NCBI RefSeq assembly: GCF_025465935.1
Contig: NZ_JANLNV010000017.1
Coordinates: 1 to 64,000, forward strand
Origin: Pseudomonas sp. 7P_10.2_Bac1
Lineage (GTDB): Bacteria; Pseudomonadota; Gammaproteobacteria; Pseudomonadales; Pseudomonadaceae
Direction of reading: 5' to 3'
Length of the DNA: 64,000 bases
The notes beneath the pieces are model-generated. The model was not told the origin of the DNA, ran no database searches, and saw nothing but the letters and a program-made list of their open reading frames with translations. Below are positions 1 through 9,367 of this stretch, in pieces. A program made the position numbers and the translations under genes. The stretch's first letter is position 1; each line of letters opens with the position of its first letter.

Positions 1-20
1 AGGCAAGCTCGCTCCTACAG
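1..20. repeat. REP-like palindrome, one arm only (window edge)
   Basis: The first 20 bases match the right arm of the palindromic element found repeatedly in this window (arm ending GCTCGCTCCTACAG). The other arm would lie outside the window. The element sits just downstream of the uvrB stop, the usual intergenic position for REP sequences. Confidence 0.6.
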
Positions 21-34
21 TGTGAATTAGTTAA

Positions 35-2050
35 TTAAACCTGCAACAAACGCTCTCGGAGTTTGCCGATTTCGTCGCGCATTTGTGCTGCGGCTTCGAA
101 CTCCAGATCGCGGGCCAGGGCGTACATCTTTTCTTCCAGTTGACGAATACGCTTGCTGATCTCGCTCGGTGAACGCAGTTCGTTTTCGTATTTGGCGTTT
201 TCTTCGGCTGCCTTGGCCATGCCTTTGCGCTTCTTGCTGCGCGAGCCCGGTACCACGGCGCCTTCCATGATGTCGGCAACGTCCTTGAACACGCCTTTTG
301 GAGTGATACCGTTGGCTTCGTTGAACGCGATCTGTTTTTCGCGACGACGTTCGGTCTCGCCAATTGCCCGTTCCATCGACCCGGTGATGCGGTCGGCGTA
401 CAAAATCGCCTGCCCGTTCAGGTTCCGAGCTGCCCGGCCAATGGTCTGGATCAAGGAGCGTTCGGAGCGCAGGAAGCCTTCTTTGTCCGCATCGAGAATG
501 GCCACCAGCGATACTTCGGGCATGTCCAGGCCCTCACGCAGCAAGTTGATGCCTACCAGCACATCAAATACCCCGAGACGCAGATCGCGGATAATCTCGA
601 CCCGCTCCACGGTATCGATGTCCGAGTGCAGGTAGCGCACGCGCACCCCGTGATCGGCCAGGTAGTCGGTCAAGTCTTCGGACATGCGCTTGGTCAGTGT
701 GGTCACCAGAACCCGCTCTTGCTTGGCCACGCGCTTGGTAATTTCAGAGAGCAGGTCGTCGACCTGAGTCAGCGCCGGGCGAATTTCGATTTGCGGATCG
801 ACCAGGCCAGTCGGCCGTACCACTTGCTCGATCACTCGGCCCGCGTGTTCGGCTTCGTAGTTGCCCGGGGTCGCCGAGACGAAAATCGTCTGCGGGCTGA
901 TGCGTTCCCACTCGTCAAAGCGCATGGGCCGGTTGTCCAGCGCCGAGGGCAAGCGGAAACCGTATTCCACCAAAGTCTCTTTACGCGAGCGGTCGCCTTT
1001 ATACATAGCCCCGACTTGGGGCACGCTGACGTGGGACTCGTCGATCACCAGCAGTGCATCGGCGGGCAGGTAGTCAAACAGCGTCGGTGGCGGGGCACCC
1101 GATTCACGCCCCGAGAGGTAGCGCGAGTAGTTTTCGATGCCGTTGCAGTAGCCCAGCTCCATGATCATTTCCAGATCGAAGCGGGTACGCTGTTCAAGGC
1201 GCTGCGCCTCGACCAGTTTGTCGTGGGTACGCAGGTATTCAAGGCGTTCCTTGAGCTCTTCCTTGATCCCGTCCACCGCTTCAAGAAGGGTTTCGCGCGG
1301 GGTCACGTAGTGGCTTTTTGGGTAGAACGTGAAGCGCGGCATTTTCCGGATGACTTCACCGGTCAGCGGGTCAAAGGCGCTGATGCTCTCGACTTCGTCA
1401 TCGAACAGTTCGATGCGGATCGCTTCAAGGTCAGATTCGGCCGGGTAGATATCAATCACATCGCCGCGCACCCGAAAGCTTGCGCGGGCAAAGTCGATGT
1501 CATTGCGGGTGTATTGCAGGTCTGCCAGGCGGCGCAACAGTTCGCGCTGGTCGAGTTTGTCTCCGCGGTCGACGTGCAGCACCATCTTCAAATAGGTTTC
1601 CGGGCTGCCCAAGCCATAAATGCACGACACCGTGGTCACAATGATGGCGTCTTTGCGCTCCAGCAGCGCTTTGGTGGCCGACAGCCTCATCTGTTCGATG
1701 TGGTCGTTGATCGAGGCGTCCTTCTCGATAAAGGTATCGGAGGAGGGCACGTAAGCTTCGGGCTGGTAGTAGTCGTAGTACGAGACAAAATATTCCACTG
1801 CGTTGTTGGGGAAGAACGTTTTGAACTCGCCATACAACTGCGCGGCCAGGGTTTTGTTGGGCGCCAGTACCAACGTTGGTCGGTTCACATGGGCGATCAC
1901 GTTGGCAATGCTGAACGTTTTGCCCGAACCGGTTACCCCGAGCAAGGTCTGGTGCGACAGACCGGCCTCGATGCCTTCGATCATCTGGGCAATGGCCACG
2001 GGCTGATCGCCTGCGGGCTGAAAGCGGGTAACAAGCTGGAAATCGGACAT
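35..2050 (-). CDS. uvrB: UvrABC excinuclease subunit B
   Basis: This 671-residue protein is the damage-verifying helicase-like subunit of nucleotide excision repair. With UvrA it loads on damaged DNA and then recruits UvrC for the dual incision; it acts in the cytoplasm on the chromosome. Visible features are Walker [11 protein letters not shown] at about residues 38-47, the tyrosine-rich beta-hairpin [14 protein letters not shown] at about 89-102 that clamps one DNA strand, the helicase motif DESHV, the motif QTIGRAARN, and a C-terminal UVR domain at about 634-669 that contacts UvrC. The length is normal for the family. The start ATG is preceded by GAGG six bases upstream. It is transcribed away from the aminotransferase gene and appears to be a single-gene unit. 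Nothing in it looks unusual. Confidence 0.98.
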   Translation of the reverse strand: MSDFQLVTRFQPAGDQPVAIAQMIEGIEAGLSHQTLLGVTGSGKTFSIANVIAHVNRPTLVLAPNKTLAAQLYGEFKTFFPNNAVEYFVSYYDYYQPEAYVPSSDTFIEKDASINDHIEQMRLSATKALLERKDAIIVTTVSCIYGLGSPETYLKMVLHVDRGDKLDQRELLRRLADLQYTRNDIDFARASFRVRGDVIDIYPAESDLEAIRIELFDDEVESISAFDPLTGEVIRKMPRFTFYPKSHYVTPRETLLEAVDGIKEELKERLEYLRTHDKLVEAQRLEQRTRFDLEMIMELGYCNGIENYSRYLSGRESGAPPPTLFDYLPADALLVIDESHVSVPQVGAMYKGDRSRKETLVEYGFRLPSALDNRPMRFDEWERISPQTIFVSATPGNYEAEHAGRVIEQVVRPTGLVDPQIEIRPALTQVDDLLSEITKRVAKQERVLVTTLTKRMSEDLTDYLADHGVRVRYLHSDIDTVERVEIIRDLRLGVFDVLVGINLLREGLDMPEVSLVAILDADKEGFLRSERSLIQTIGRAARNLNGQAILYADRITGSMERAIGETERRREKQIAFNEANGITPKGVFKDVADIMEGAVVPGSRSKKRKGMAKAAEENAKYENELRSPSEISKRIRQLEEKMYALARDLEFEAAAQMRDEIGKLRERLLQV

Positions 2051-2385
2051 AACGGACCTCTGGATGCGCTTCCTTATGCAGGAATGGACCCCGCCAAAGC
2101 GTGAAAGACTGCGTGCGACGCATGCCGCCGAGTAAGCAGGATACGTCTAAATATGGAGATCGTGACCGACTGTTTCAAGGTGCGATCACGGCAGGGCTGT
2201 TCAGGCGAATATTGCAATTAGACCAGTGGGCAGAAAATAAACCCAAATACTTGCGCAAAACCGGGTTTCGCCTGTTGCCCCAAACGTGATCAGCTTTATA
2301 CTTGCTCCCCGTTTGTGCACCGCTCTAGTGCAATCGGCTGGAGCGTTGTTACCCCCTCCATCATCCATTCAGAGCCGCCGTAATA
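2051..2385. other. Intergenic region between divergent uvrB and aminotransferase genes
   Basis: These 335 bases separate two divergent genes and should hold both promoters. A sigma70-like pair for the rightward gene is visible (listed separately). A clear LexA-type operator (CTG-N10-CAG with an AT-rich core) was not recognised by eye on the uvrB side. A 62-codon reading frame at 2101-2289 has no good ribosome site and no recognisable family, so it is treated as chance. Confidence 0.6.
2275..2302 (+). promoter_or_regulatory. Putative sigma70 promoter of the aminotransferase gene
   Basis: A -35 like TTGCCC (2275-2280) and a -10 TATACT (2297-2302) are separated by 16 bases. This places the start about 75 bases before the ATG at 2386. 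The call is by consensus only. Confidence 0.5.
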
Positions 2386-3582
2386 ATGAGCCTGTTCTCC
2401 GCTGTCGAAATGGCACCACGCGATCCTATCCTGGGCCTCAACGAAGCATTCAACGCCGATACTCGTACCACCAAAGTGAATCTGGGGGTCGGTGTTTACT
2501 GCAACGAAGAGGGACGAATTCCACTCTTGCGTGCCGTTATCGAAGCCGAAACCATCCGGGCAGCCGAGCACGCTTCGCGCGGCTACTTGCCGATTGATGG
2601 CATTCAAGCCTATGACCAGGCAGTACAGAAACTGCTGTTCGGTGCGGATTCGCCACTGCTGGCGGCTGGCCGTGTGATCACCACCCAATCGGTAGGCGGT
2701 ACAGGCGCGCTGAAAATTGGTGCTGACTTCCTCAAGCAACTGCAGCCAGACGCTGTGGTCGCGATCAGCGATCCAAGCTGGGAAAACCACCGCGCACTGT
2801 TTGAAGCTGCCGGTTTTCCGGTGCAGAACTACCGCTACTACGACGCTGCCAGCCATGACGTAAACCGCGCTGGCATGCTCGAGGACCTCAACGCCTTGCC
2901 TACCGGCTCGATCGTTGTGCTGCACGCATGCTGCCACAACCCGACCGGCGTCGACCTGACCCCGGCAGACTGGCAGAACGTGCTGGACGTGGTTAAGGCC
3001 AAAGGCCTGATTCCATTCCTGGACATGGCTTACCAGGGCTTTGGCGACGGTATCGCTGAAGACGCCGCTGCCGTGCGTCTGTTTGCTGACTCGGGCCTGA
3101 GCTTCTTCGTTTCCAGTTCGTTCTCCAAATCGTTCTCGATTTATGGCGAGCGTGTAGGTGCCCTGTCGATCATCACCCAGTCCAAAGACGAGAGCGCCCG
3201 CGTTCTGTCCCAGGTCAAGCGTGTGATTCGCACCAACTACTCCAACCCGCCGACGCACGGTGCAAGCATTGTCGCGGCCGTCCTCAACAGCCCGGACCTG
3301 CGCGCCAAGTGGGAAGCCGAGCTGGCTGAAATGCGTCAGCGTATCCGCGGCATGCGTCTGCAAATGGTTGAACTGCTGTCGAAAAAGGCACCGGGTCACG
3401 ACTTCAGCTTTGTAGCGCGCCAGCGCGGCATGTTCTCGTACTCCGGCCTGACTGCTGAGCAAGTAGGGCGCCTGCGCTCCGAGTTTGGCATCTACGCCTT
3501 GGACACTGGCCGTATCTGTGTGGCGACCCTGAACCAGCGCAACATTGAAGCGGTCACAGACGCCATTGTGAAGGTCATCTGA
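2386..3582 (+). CDS. Aromatic-amino-acid / aspartate aminotransferase (class I PLP enzyme)
   Basis: This 398-residue PLP-dependent transaminase moves amino groups between aromatic amino acids or aspartate and 2-oxoglutarate, serving phenylalanine and tyrosine synthesis or breakdown. The fold I hallmarks are present: the Schiff-base lysine in SSSFSKSFSIYGERVG (Lys about 248), HNPTGVD at about 184-190 for the cofactor, and the conserved C-terminal Arg region RQRGMFSY. Sequence and length (398) fit the TyrB/PhhC/AspC group, but substrate preference cannot be read from sequence alone, so no symbol is given. It is a single-gene unit with a promoter at 2275 and a strong terminator immediately after the stop. 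The uvrB-aminotransferase-tRNA-Asn order is typical of Pseudomonas. Confidence 0.93.
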   Translation: MSLFSAVEMAPRDPILGLNEAFNADTRTTKVNLGVGVYCNEEGRIPLLRAVIEAETIRAAEHASRGYLPIDGIQAYDQAVQKLLFGADSPLLAAGRVITTQSVGGTGALKIGADFLKQLQPDAVVAISDPSWENHRALFEAAGFPVQNYRYYDAASHDVNRAGMLEDLNALPTGSIVVLHACCHNPTGVDLTPADWQNVLDVVKAKGLIPFLDMAYQGFGDGIAEDAAAVRLFADSGLSFFVSSSFSKSFSIYGERVGALSIITQSKDESARVLSQVKRVIRTNYSNPPTHGASIVAAVLNSPDLRAKWEAELAEMRQRIRGMRLQMVELLSKKAPGHDFSFVARQRGMFSYSGLTAEQVGRLRSEFGIYALDTGRICVATLNQRNIEAVTDAIVKVI

Positions 3583-3591
3583 TTTTTTTTG

Positions 3592-3624
3592 AAAAGAAGT
3601 CAGCGCATGTGTTGACTTCTTTTT
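3592..3624 (+). terminator. Rho-independent terminator after the aminotransferase gene
   Basis: AAAAGAAGTCA pairs with TGACTTCTTTT around a ten-base loop and runs into a T-rich tail. It starts nine bases past the stop codon. The A tract before the stem suggests it could also work in the other direction. Confidence 0.85.
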
Positions 3625-3648
3625 ATATATCAGTAAGATAGCCCTCAT

Positions 3649-3724
3649 TCCGCGATAGCTCAGTTGGTAGAGCAAATGACTGTTAATCATTGGGTCCCTG
3701 GTTCGAGTCCAGGTCGTGGAGCCA
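3649..3724 (+). tRNA. tRNA-Asn (anticodon GTT)
   Basis: The 76-nt cloverleaf reads directly. The acceptor stem TCCGCGA pairs with TCGTGGA (one G-T pair), the D arm is GCTCAGTTGGTAGAGC, the anticodon loop CTGTTAA has GTT at 3682-3684, the T arm contains GGTTCGAGTCC, and CCA is encoded at the end. No integrase gene or duplicated 3' end was seen nearby, so it does not look like an occupied attachment site here. Confidence 0.98.
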
Positions 3725-3766
3725 GATAAAGATTCAGAGGCAGCTCAAGCGCTTCTGAATCGCTCG

Positions 3767-3795
3767 AAAAACCCGCCTTATGGCGGGTTTTTTCG
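3767..3795 (+). terminator. Rho-independent terminator after tRNA-Asn
   Basis: AAAACCCGCC and GGCGGGTTTT form a hairpin with a TTAT loop followed by a T tract. It ends the tRNA transcript about 45 bases after the CCA. Confidence 0.9.
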
Positions 3796-3877
3796 TTTTG
3801 GCTTTTCGGCGGGTACCGAAGTGATGCCGTACAGCCGATGCAATTGCTCGGTATCGACGTTGCCCCTTTATCTTCCA

Positions 3878-3910
3878 AGAAAAAAGCGCACCTGATGCAG
3901 GTGCGCTTTA
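3878..3910 (-). terminator. Terminator of the TonB-receptor gene
   Basis: A ten-base stem AGCGCACCTG / CAGGTGCGCT closes on a three-base loop. On the minus strand it is followed by a T run (the complement of AAGAAAAA). It lies about 30 bases beyond the stop of the leftward receptor gene. Confidence 0.85.
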
Positions 3911-3938
3911 TGTATGACGTCGTTTCTTTCGATGGGAA

Positions 3939-6350
3939 TCAGAAGTTGTACTTGAGCGACGTCATGAGGTTTCGCGGAGCGCCGTAAACCCCTGCGCTGG
4001 TTGTGGAGTAGTACTCCTTGTCGAACACGTTGTTCAGGTTGACCCACGCTGACAAGTTGTTGGTGATGTCGTAACGCGCCATCAGATTGGTGACGGCATA
4101 GCTTTTCTGCTCGTAGTAGCTGAGGTCAACGCCGGTTTTGCTCTGCCAGTTGATGCCAGCGCCGACGGTCAGTTTGTCCAGCGGACCGGTTAGTCGGTAA
4201 GTGGTGAAGGTCTTGAAGCTGTGGCGCGGGATCTGGGTAGCGATGCGATTGTCATCCTGATCGGTGGAGACGCTGTAGGTGTAACCGCCCGCTGCTTGCC
4301 AGCCTTCGCCCAGTTCGCCGTTGAATTCCCATTCCACGCCTTGGGTCGTGGTGCCCTTGCTGGCTTTGTAGGCTTGCCAGCCGGACTGGGTGCGGTTATC
4401 GCCATCGGGAATGCCCAAGTTGTCCTGTTCGACCTTGAACAAGGCCAAGCTGGTGTTAAATCGACCTTCGTTAAACGCCGCTTTGACGCCGGCTTCGTAG
4501 CCAGTGCCTTCCAGTGGGTCCAGATAGGAATCGGTGGTGGTCTGCAGCGATTGAGGATTGAAAATCTTGGTGTAGCTGGCGTACACGGACCATATCTCAC
4601 TCAAATCGTAGACAAGGCCGACATAAGGGATGGTGACCCCAGTTTCCCTACGATTGGATTTCGTTACGTCGCCTGAGAAATAGCGCGTCTCGTCATCCTG
4701 TTTCCAATCGATCACGCGACCGCCCAGCATCAGCGTAGTGTCATCGTTGAGGTGCAAGCGCGTGGTCAGGTAGGCAGCGTACTGGTTCTCCTTAAAGTCC
4801 TGGCGGCCGGTATTGACGAAGTCTGGCTTGTCGACACTGCCGTTCCAGTCACCGATTGCGCCAATGTTGCCGTCATAGTCACCGCCGGGGCGAACCCAGC
4901 CGCCGTAATCCGGTGCATTTTCGTTACGGATCTGCGACAGGGTCACGCCAGTGATCAATTCGTGTTCACGGCCAAATAGCTGGAACGGGCCGGTCAGGTA
5001 AGCATCTACCGCGTTCTGTATCGGATTGCCCTTGAACTTGTTGGGCATGACGTAGGCGCCCTGACCGGTGGTTTTATCTATATCTCCCGCCAGATAGACG
5101 ATTTCTGAGTCGTACTTGTTTTCGTTGCGGCTGTATTCGACTTTTCCACTCCAGCCATTGTCGAACTGGTTTTCGAGGGATGTGAAAAAGGTGCTCTGCT
5201 CGTGGTCGTAATAATTCCAGTCAGCACTGGTGTTGAACGAACGCTTGAAGTCGGTGAGGCTGCCATCGCTGTATTTGAGCGGGAAGCCACTGCGCGGTGG
5301 CTGGTTGGTGTGCTGGGTCTGGTAGCTGAAACCGACGGTCAGCAGCAGAGTGTCCGACAGGTCGAACTCAGTGATGCCGTAGATCAGATTGTTGTCCTGT
5401 TTATAACGGTCGATCCAGGCGCCCTGGTTCTTGTAGTCCACGACCAGCCGGCCGCGGATATTGCCAGTCTCAGTCAACGGGCCGGACACGTCGACGCTAG
5501 CGCCATAACGATCCCAGCTCCCGGCCTCAGCGCCAATGCTCATTTGGGCCGAGTCAGTGGGGCGCTTGCGGATCATGTTGATAGTGGCCGACGGATCGCC
5601 CATGCCGCTAATAATACCGGTTGATCCACGGACCACTTCGATGCGGTCATACATGGCAGTGTTCTGGGTGTAGTTGTCCAGGCGCGAGGAGGTGGGCACA
5701 CCATCGATTTCATAGTTATTGATGGCGAACCCGCGTGAGTAATAGCTGTCGGTGTCTGCGCCCAGGCCTTCACGTACTACGGTGATGCCGGAAACGGCTT
5801 CCAAGGTATCAGTCAGGTTTGTCAGGTGTTGGTCTTGTATACGTTGTTGGGTGATCACTGTGATCGATTGTGGCGTTTCCTTGAGAGGAATATTCAGCCG
5901 GGTGGAACTGCTGGAGGAATCAGTGGTGTAAGAGCCCGTGCCTTCGGTCGTTGAGCCAGGCGCCTTGCCGGAAATCGATAGTGCGCCCAGCTCAAGCGCT
6001 CCGCCAGTGCCTGGCTGCAACTGATAGCGTCGCTCACCGGTCTGCACCACCGTCACCTCACTGCCTGCCAGCAAGGTGCGCAGTGCCTGTTCCACACTGT
6101 AGCTGCCGTGCAGCGCAGGGCCTGTCTTGCCGGCGGTCAGCGCGGCATTGCCCGCCAGGTAGATTCCGGATTGGGCGGCAAGCTGGTTGAGTTGGTCGAC
6201 AAGGGGGCCGGCGGGCAGATCGAAACGCTGTACGCTTGTCTGTTCAGAGGCTGTCGCAAGTGATGCTACGCTCAGACTGGCTGCTATAGCCAAGGCCAGG
6301 CTGGCGGTCAGCGCCAAGGATGGTGGTGAGTTACGCAGGAATGAGGGCAT
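3939..6350 (-). CDS. TonB-dependent siderophore receptor with STN signalling domain (FpvA/FecA-like)
   Basis: This 803-residue outer-membrane receptor should import an iron-siderophore complex using TonB energy and also signal its presence inward. It has a signal peptide (about residues 1-35, ending near ATA), then an STN/secretin-type domain at about 40-115 (FDLPAGPLVDQLNQLAAQSG) that contacts an inner-membrane FecR protein, a plug domain starting at KETPQSITVITQQ, and a beta barrel ending in the aromatic residue of LKYNF. The STN domain marks it as a transducer type rather than a plain receptor. It lies directly downstream of fecR- and sigma-like genes on the same strand, the classic cell-surface-signalling trio. 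The ligand is unknown; ferrioxamine, ferrichrome or a foreign pyoverdine are possible. Confidence 0.93.
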   Translation of the reverse strand: MPSFLRNSPPSLALTASLALAIAASLSVASLATASEQTSVQRFDLPAGPLVDQLNQLAAQSGIYLAGNAALTAGKTGPALHGSYSVEQALRTLLAGSEVTVVQTGERRYQLQPGTGGALELGALSISGKAPGSTTEGTGSYTTDSSSSSTRLNIPLKETPQSITVITQQRIQDQHLTNLTDTLEAVSGITVVREGLGADTDSYYSRGFAINNYEIDGVPTSSRLDNYTQNTAMYDRIEVVRGSTGIISGMGDPSATINMIRKRPTDSAQMSIGAEAGSWDRYGASVDVSGPLTETGNIRGRLVVDYKNQGAWIDRYKQDNNLIYGITEFDLSDTLLLTVGFSYQTQHTNQPPRSGFPLKYSDGSLTDFKRSFNTSADWNYYDHEQSTFFTSLENQFDNGWSGKVEYSRNENKYDSEIVYLAGDIDKTTGQGAYVMPNKFKGNPIQNAVDAYLTGPFQLFGREHELITGVTLSQIRNENAPDYGGWVRPGGDYDGNIGAIGDWNGSVDKPDFVNTGRQDFKENQYAAYLTTRLHLNDDTTLMLGGRVIDWKQDDETRYFSGDVTKSNRRETGVTIPYVGLVYDLSEIWSVYASYTKIFNPQSLQTTTDSYLDPLEGTGYEAGVKAAFNEGRFNTSLALFKVEQDNLGIPDGDNRTQSGWQAYKASKGTTTQGVEWEFNGELGEGWQAAGGYTYSVSTDQDDNRIATQIPRHSFKTFTTYRLTGPLDKLTVGAGINWQSKTGVDLSYYEQKSYAVTNLMARYDITNNLSAWVNLNNVFDKEYYSTTSAGVYGAPRNLMTSLKYNF

Positions 6351-6438
6351 AAATAGTTCCGGTCAAAGGAGGCATTAAGCCGTTGCCTTCTCTAATTCGA
6401 ATGAAAATTCAAAACCGGAAGCACGGGCGCAAAAAATA

Positions 6439-7404
6439 TCAGCGCGCAAGCACCGTAACCCACCAATCAAATCGTCGCTCGATGCGTATGGGCAGCACCT
6501 GCTCGAGCGTGGCCAGTACCTGATCGGTGTCCTCCAGCGGGAAGGTACCCATCACCCGTAAGTTGGCAACTTGCGGGTCTATCCCCAGATGTCCATGGCG
6601 ATAGCTGGCCAATTCATCGATAAAATCTCCCAGGCGCATATCGTTAGCCATCAACACGCCTTTAATCCACGCTTCGCGCCCGGGCTGGGCACGTTGCATC
6701 GCGGACAGGCTTTGGCGGTCGAAGTTAACGCCCTGACCTGCTGGCACGATGAGAGTTTGATGGGTATCGCCACAGCTGGCTTGCACGCTGCCTTCGTACA
6801 CGTTGAGTAACGTGCGGCCATCATGTTCTCGCACGCTAAAACGCGTGCCGATTGGGCGTAGACGACCCTGCGGTGTGTCCACCACGAACGGCCGTGGGTC
6901 GTTGCCTGTATTGATCAGGATTTCACCGCTATAAAGTTTTAACTCACGCTGATCGGCGCTGAAATTCACATCCAGTGCCGTACCGCTGTTAAGCCAAAGG
7001 CGTGTGCCATCGGTCAATTGCTGCACGCCCAGTGGGGTGGTAGTGGTGTAAAAATCGGTGGTCCAGTTGCCTGGTAGCCAACGCTGCTTCCAACTTCCCC
7101 AGCCCAGTGCTGCGCCGCCCACCAGAAGCGACAAGCCGCGCAATACCTGGCGGCGTGAGCGCCGGGAATGGCGCAAGGTTTCCAGTGTCTGGTTGGCCCC
7201 CGCGATATCCTCCTGCAGCGGTGCAAAACGTTGCGCAACGCGTGCGACATAGCTCCAGGCCAGGCGGTTGAGTTCACTATGGGCATGCCATTGGCGCCAG
7301 GCCTCATGCAACGGCAAAGCATCGGGTTCAGCGCTCAGGCGGGAATACCAGTCGGCGGCTTGTTGCAAGGTGGCATGGTCAAGCCCACCAGGGGTGGTGG
7401 TCAT
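6439..7404 (-). CDS. FecR-family anti-sigma / sigma regulator
   Basis: This 321-residue inner-membrane protein relays the receptor signal to the ECF sigma factor. An N-terminal DUF4880-type cytoplasmic domain (residues about 8-50, ADWYSRLSAEPDALPLHEAW) is followed by one membrane segment near residues 88-110 (LRGLSLLVGGAALGWGSW) and a periplasmic FecR domain (LWLNSGTALDVNFS, VDTPQGRLRPIGTRFSV), with a C-terminal STN-like part. The start is set at the ATG at 7402-7404, which overlaps the sigma-factor stop as ATGA. The same frame can be extended 47 codons upstream, but that region lies inside the sigma gene and does not look like FecR. Translational coupling with the sigma gene is likely. Confidence 0.9.
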   Translation of the reverse strand: MTTTPGGLDHATLQQAADWYSRLSAEPDALPLHEAWRQWHAHSELNRLAWSYVARVAQRFAPLQEDIAGANQTLETLRHSRRSRRQVLRGLSLLVGGAALGWGSWKQRWLPGNWTTDFYTTTTPLGVQQLTDGTRLWLNSGTALDVNFSADQRELKLYSGEILINTGNDPRPFVVDTPQGRLRPIGTRFSVREHDGRTLLNVYEGSVQASCGDTHQTLIVPAGQGVNFDRQSLSAMQRAQPGREAWIKGVLMANDMRLGDFIDELASYRHGHLGIDPQVANLRVMGTFPLEDTDQVLATLEQVLPIRIERRFDWWVTVLAR

Positions 7405-7937
7405 AACAGCGCTCCGTCCAGTTCGGCTTCCAGGACCATGCATTGGAACATGGCCTGTCCGATGTATTTGGTGACGGTGCGCTCGCTCACGCCAATGCGC
7501 AGCGCAATCTGGCGATAGCTCAAACCCTCGATCTGGGCCAGGCAAAACGCCTCTGACACCTTGGCCGGCAGGCGATCGAGCATTGCCTGCAAATGCACCA
7601 GAGCTTCTAGCACTAAGGCGCGGTGTTCTTCTGACGGCGCGCAGTCTTCAGGCCGACTCGCCAATACCTCCAGCCAAGCTCGTTCCACGTGCTTGCGCCG
7701 AAAGAAATCCACACACACGTTGTGCGAGAGCCTGCTTAGATAGGCGCGGGCATGCACTTCGTTGTCGAACTTACGCGGGTGGCCTAACAGACGCACAAAC
7801 ACGTCGTGGGCGAGTTCGGCGGCATCACTGACATTGCCGAGTTTTCTCGCCAGATAGCGCTGTATCCAGCCGTGATGGGCGACATATAAGCTGCCAACGC
7901 TATACGAAGGGGCAGAGGACTCGGGGAAATGAGGCAT
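7401..7937 (-). CDS. ECF (FecI-like) sigma factor
   Basis: This 178-residue extracytoplasmic-function sigma factor has region 2 (DAAELAHDVFVRLL, RAYLSRLSHNVCVDFFRRK, about residues 37-83) and region 4 (LPAKVSEAFCLAQIEGLSYRQIALRIGVSERTVTKYI, about 123-160). It should direct RNA polymerase to the promoter of the adjacent receptor gene when the siderophore signal reaches FecR. It is the first gene of the trio and overlaps fecR by four bases. In this family the sigma gene itself is normally repressed by Fur with iron; only a weak Fur-like stretch is visible upstream. Confidence 0.92.
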   Translation of the reverse strand: MPHFPESSAPSYSVGSLYVAHHGWIQRYLARKLGNVSDAAELAHDVFVRLLGHPRKFDNEVHARAYLSRLSHNVCVDFFRRKHVERAWLEVLASRPEDCAPSEEHRALVLEALVHLQAMLDRLPAKVSEAFCLAQIEGLSYRQIALRIGVSERTVTKYIGQAMFQCMVLEAELDGALL

Positions 7938-8253
7938 CGAAATGTCTTACGAATAGGAATTATTACCAATAGTAGTAGGGTATGGATGACACCACAATCG
8001 AAGAGTGAGTGGTGCTTCGGATCGAAATAGTGTATTCGCTCAAATGAGCAAGGTTCGCACGGCCCGCCGAAGGGCTAAGTGCGATCTAACGCCTGACGTG
8101 CAAAAGCTAGGGGTTTAACAGGGGCGGATGCTCTAGCATGCGGCCCGCATCAAGACACTACACGCGCTTGGCGACCAGGGCGTAAAGCCCATTTAGCGGG
8201 TCATGCAAAGCAGGGGCATGACGGTGTTGTCAAAGTGACGAACGGTCTTAGCC
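7938..8253. other. Intergenic region, no gene seen
   Basis: These 316 bases lie between the sigma gene and a small leftward gene. Apart from the weak Fur-like stretch near 7950 and a short perfect inverted repeat ATGCGG-C-CCGCAT at 8138-8150, no gene, tRNA or clear terminator is visible. Confidence 0.6.
7946..7972 (-). promoter_or_regulatory. Weak Fur-like / AT-rich site upstream of the ECF sigma gene
   Basis: An AT-rich stretch about 10-35 bases before the sigma start contains GGTAATAATTCC and TATTC on the minus strand. It loosely resembles Fur hexamers (GATAAT/ATTATC), but the match is poor. It is listed because Fur control is expected for such trios. Confidence 0.22.
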
Positions 8254-8520
8254 TCACCCATCGTGCCCGTGCTTGAGTGTCTGCGCTTCTCCCTGGGCAA
8301 GCATCCATTGCAGCAGCGCGCTCACCGGCACTCGATGCGTGCTTTCAACCCATTGCACGCCTTCGAGGCTGTATTGCTCGATGTAGCGGCTGAGCACGAT
8401 TTCATCTCGATCATCGGACAAGCACAGGCTGGTTTCGCTGCACTGCAGGGTAGCGGCGTCAGTTTTTACCAGGCGTTGCTCCAAAAGTATGGGGGTATTT
8501 TCAGCAGGCATGGCACACAT
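8254..8520 (-). CDS. Small protein of unknown function
   Basis: This 88-codon frame encodes an acidic, soluble protein with no signal peptide or membrane segment and no family I recognise. The middle (LVKTDAATLQCSETSLCLSDDRDEIVLSRYI) looks like ordinary folded coding sequence. The first ATG (8518-8520) has a poor ribosome site. The second ATG (8509-8511, protein beginning MPAENTPILLEQ) is preceded by GAGA nine bases upstream and is the likelier start, giving 85 residues. It lies divergent to the two-component genes with about 130 bases between them. It may be a real conserved small gene, but function cannot be assigned. Confidence 0.5.
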   Translation of the reverse strand: MCAMPAENTPILLEQRLVKTDAATLQCSETSLCLSDDRDEIVLSRYIEQYSLEGVQWVESTHRVPVSALLQWMLAQGEAQTLKHGHDG

Positions 8521-8650
8521 TCTCGATCGCGGGAAGCTGATGCTCGCATGGCTGTTTTGCCCGTGTGTGTCTGCTTTGTTGCCACGTTGAAATATATGAC
8601 GGGGCGCGCCGAATAGTTTTAGATATGAATTCTTACAGAACTTAAGTGAA

Positions 8651-9367
8651 GTGCCGGTGAGCAGTCTGTTGATCGTAGACGACGACCTTGAGGTCCTTGC
8701 GCTACTGAAGAAATTTTTTGAGCAGCACGGCTATTCGGTGCAGGTGGCAACCGATGGCGCAGCGCTGTGGGCGGCGTTGGCGATCCAGTCGCCGGACCTG
8801 ATCATTCTTGACCTGATGCTACCTGGCGAAAACGGCCTGGCGCTGTGTCAACGCTTGCGTCAGCAGCATTCAACGCCCGTCATCATGCTGACCGCCATGG
8901 GCGAATTGAGTGATCGGGTCGTCGGCCTGGAAATGGGCGCCGACGATTACCTGAGCAAGCCGTTCGACGCCCGAGAGCTGCTGGCCCGGGTGCGCTCAGT
9001 GCTGCGTCGTGCGGTGCAAAGCTCGCCCTCGAGCGGGGAGACGGCACGGCCAATCTTGATGTTTGCCAATTGGCAACTGGACCTGACGCGTCGCGAGTTG
9101 CGTTCGCCGGACCAAGTGATGATCCCGCTGTCGGCTGGGGAGTTCGATCTGTTGCTGGTTTTCCTTGAGCACCCCCAGCGCATTCTGACCCGGGAGGTGT
9201 TGCTGGATCTGGCGCGCGGCCCGACCCATGAAGCGTACGATCGCAGCATTGATGTGCAGGTCAGTCGTCTGCGCCGCAAGTTGGAGTTCGACAGTAACGG
9301 GGTGGAGATGATTCGCACAGTACGCAACGTCGGCTACCTGTTCACGTTAGACGTGGTCCGCAAGTGA
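8651..9367 (+). CDS. OmpR-family response regulator
   Basis: This 238-residue transcription regulator has a receiver domain (residues about 5-118: acidic pocket DDD at 10-12, phospho-acceptor Asp 54 in LILDLMLPGE, Thr in MLTAM, Lys 103 in YLSKPFDAREL) and a C-terminal winged-helix DNA-binding domain (about 140-235, SAGEFDLLLVFLEHPQRILTREVLL and DRSIDVQVSRLRRKLE). The start is GTG at 8651; an in-frame GTG at 8657 is also possible. The stop overlaps the sensor kinase start by four bases (GTGA), so the pair is co-translated. The closest named pairs are of the OmpR/EnvZ type; the target genes are unknown. Confidence 0.94.
   Translation: MPVSSLLIVDDDLEVLALLKKFFEQHGYSVQVATDGAALWAALAIQSPDLIILDLMLPGENGLALCQRLRQQHSTPVIMLTAMGELSDRVVGLEMGADDYLSKPFDARELLARVRSVLRRAVQSSPSSGETARPILMFANWQLDLTRRELRSPDQVMIPLSAGEFDLLLVFLEHPQRILTREVLLDLARGPTHEAYDRSIDVQVSRLRRKLEFDSNGVEMIRTVRNVGYLFTLDVVRK

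Noticed and set aside
626..2104. 492-codon frame opposite uvrB
   Set aside because: It is a mirror of a well-supported gene in GC-rich DNA and shows no family features. Similar shadows at 2296-3690, 13211-13999, 20684-22045 and 47187-48320 were rejected for the same reason.
2101..2289. 62-codon frame between uvrB and the aminotransferase gene
   Set aside because: No ribosome site, basic low-complexity translation, and it crosses the expected promoter region.
3649..3724. tRNA-Asn as an integration site
   Set aside because: No integrase, no duplicated 3' end and no mobile genes were seen downstream.
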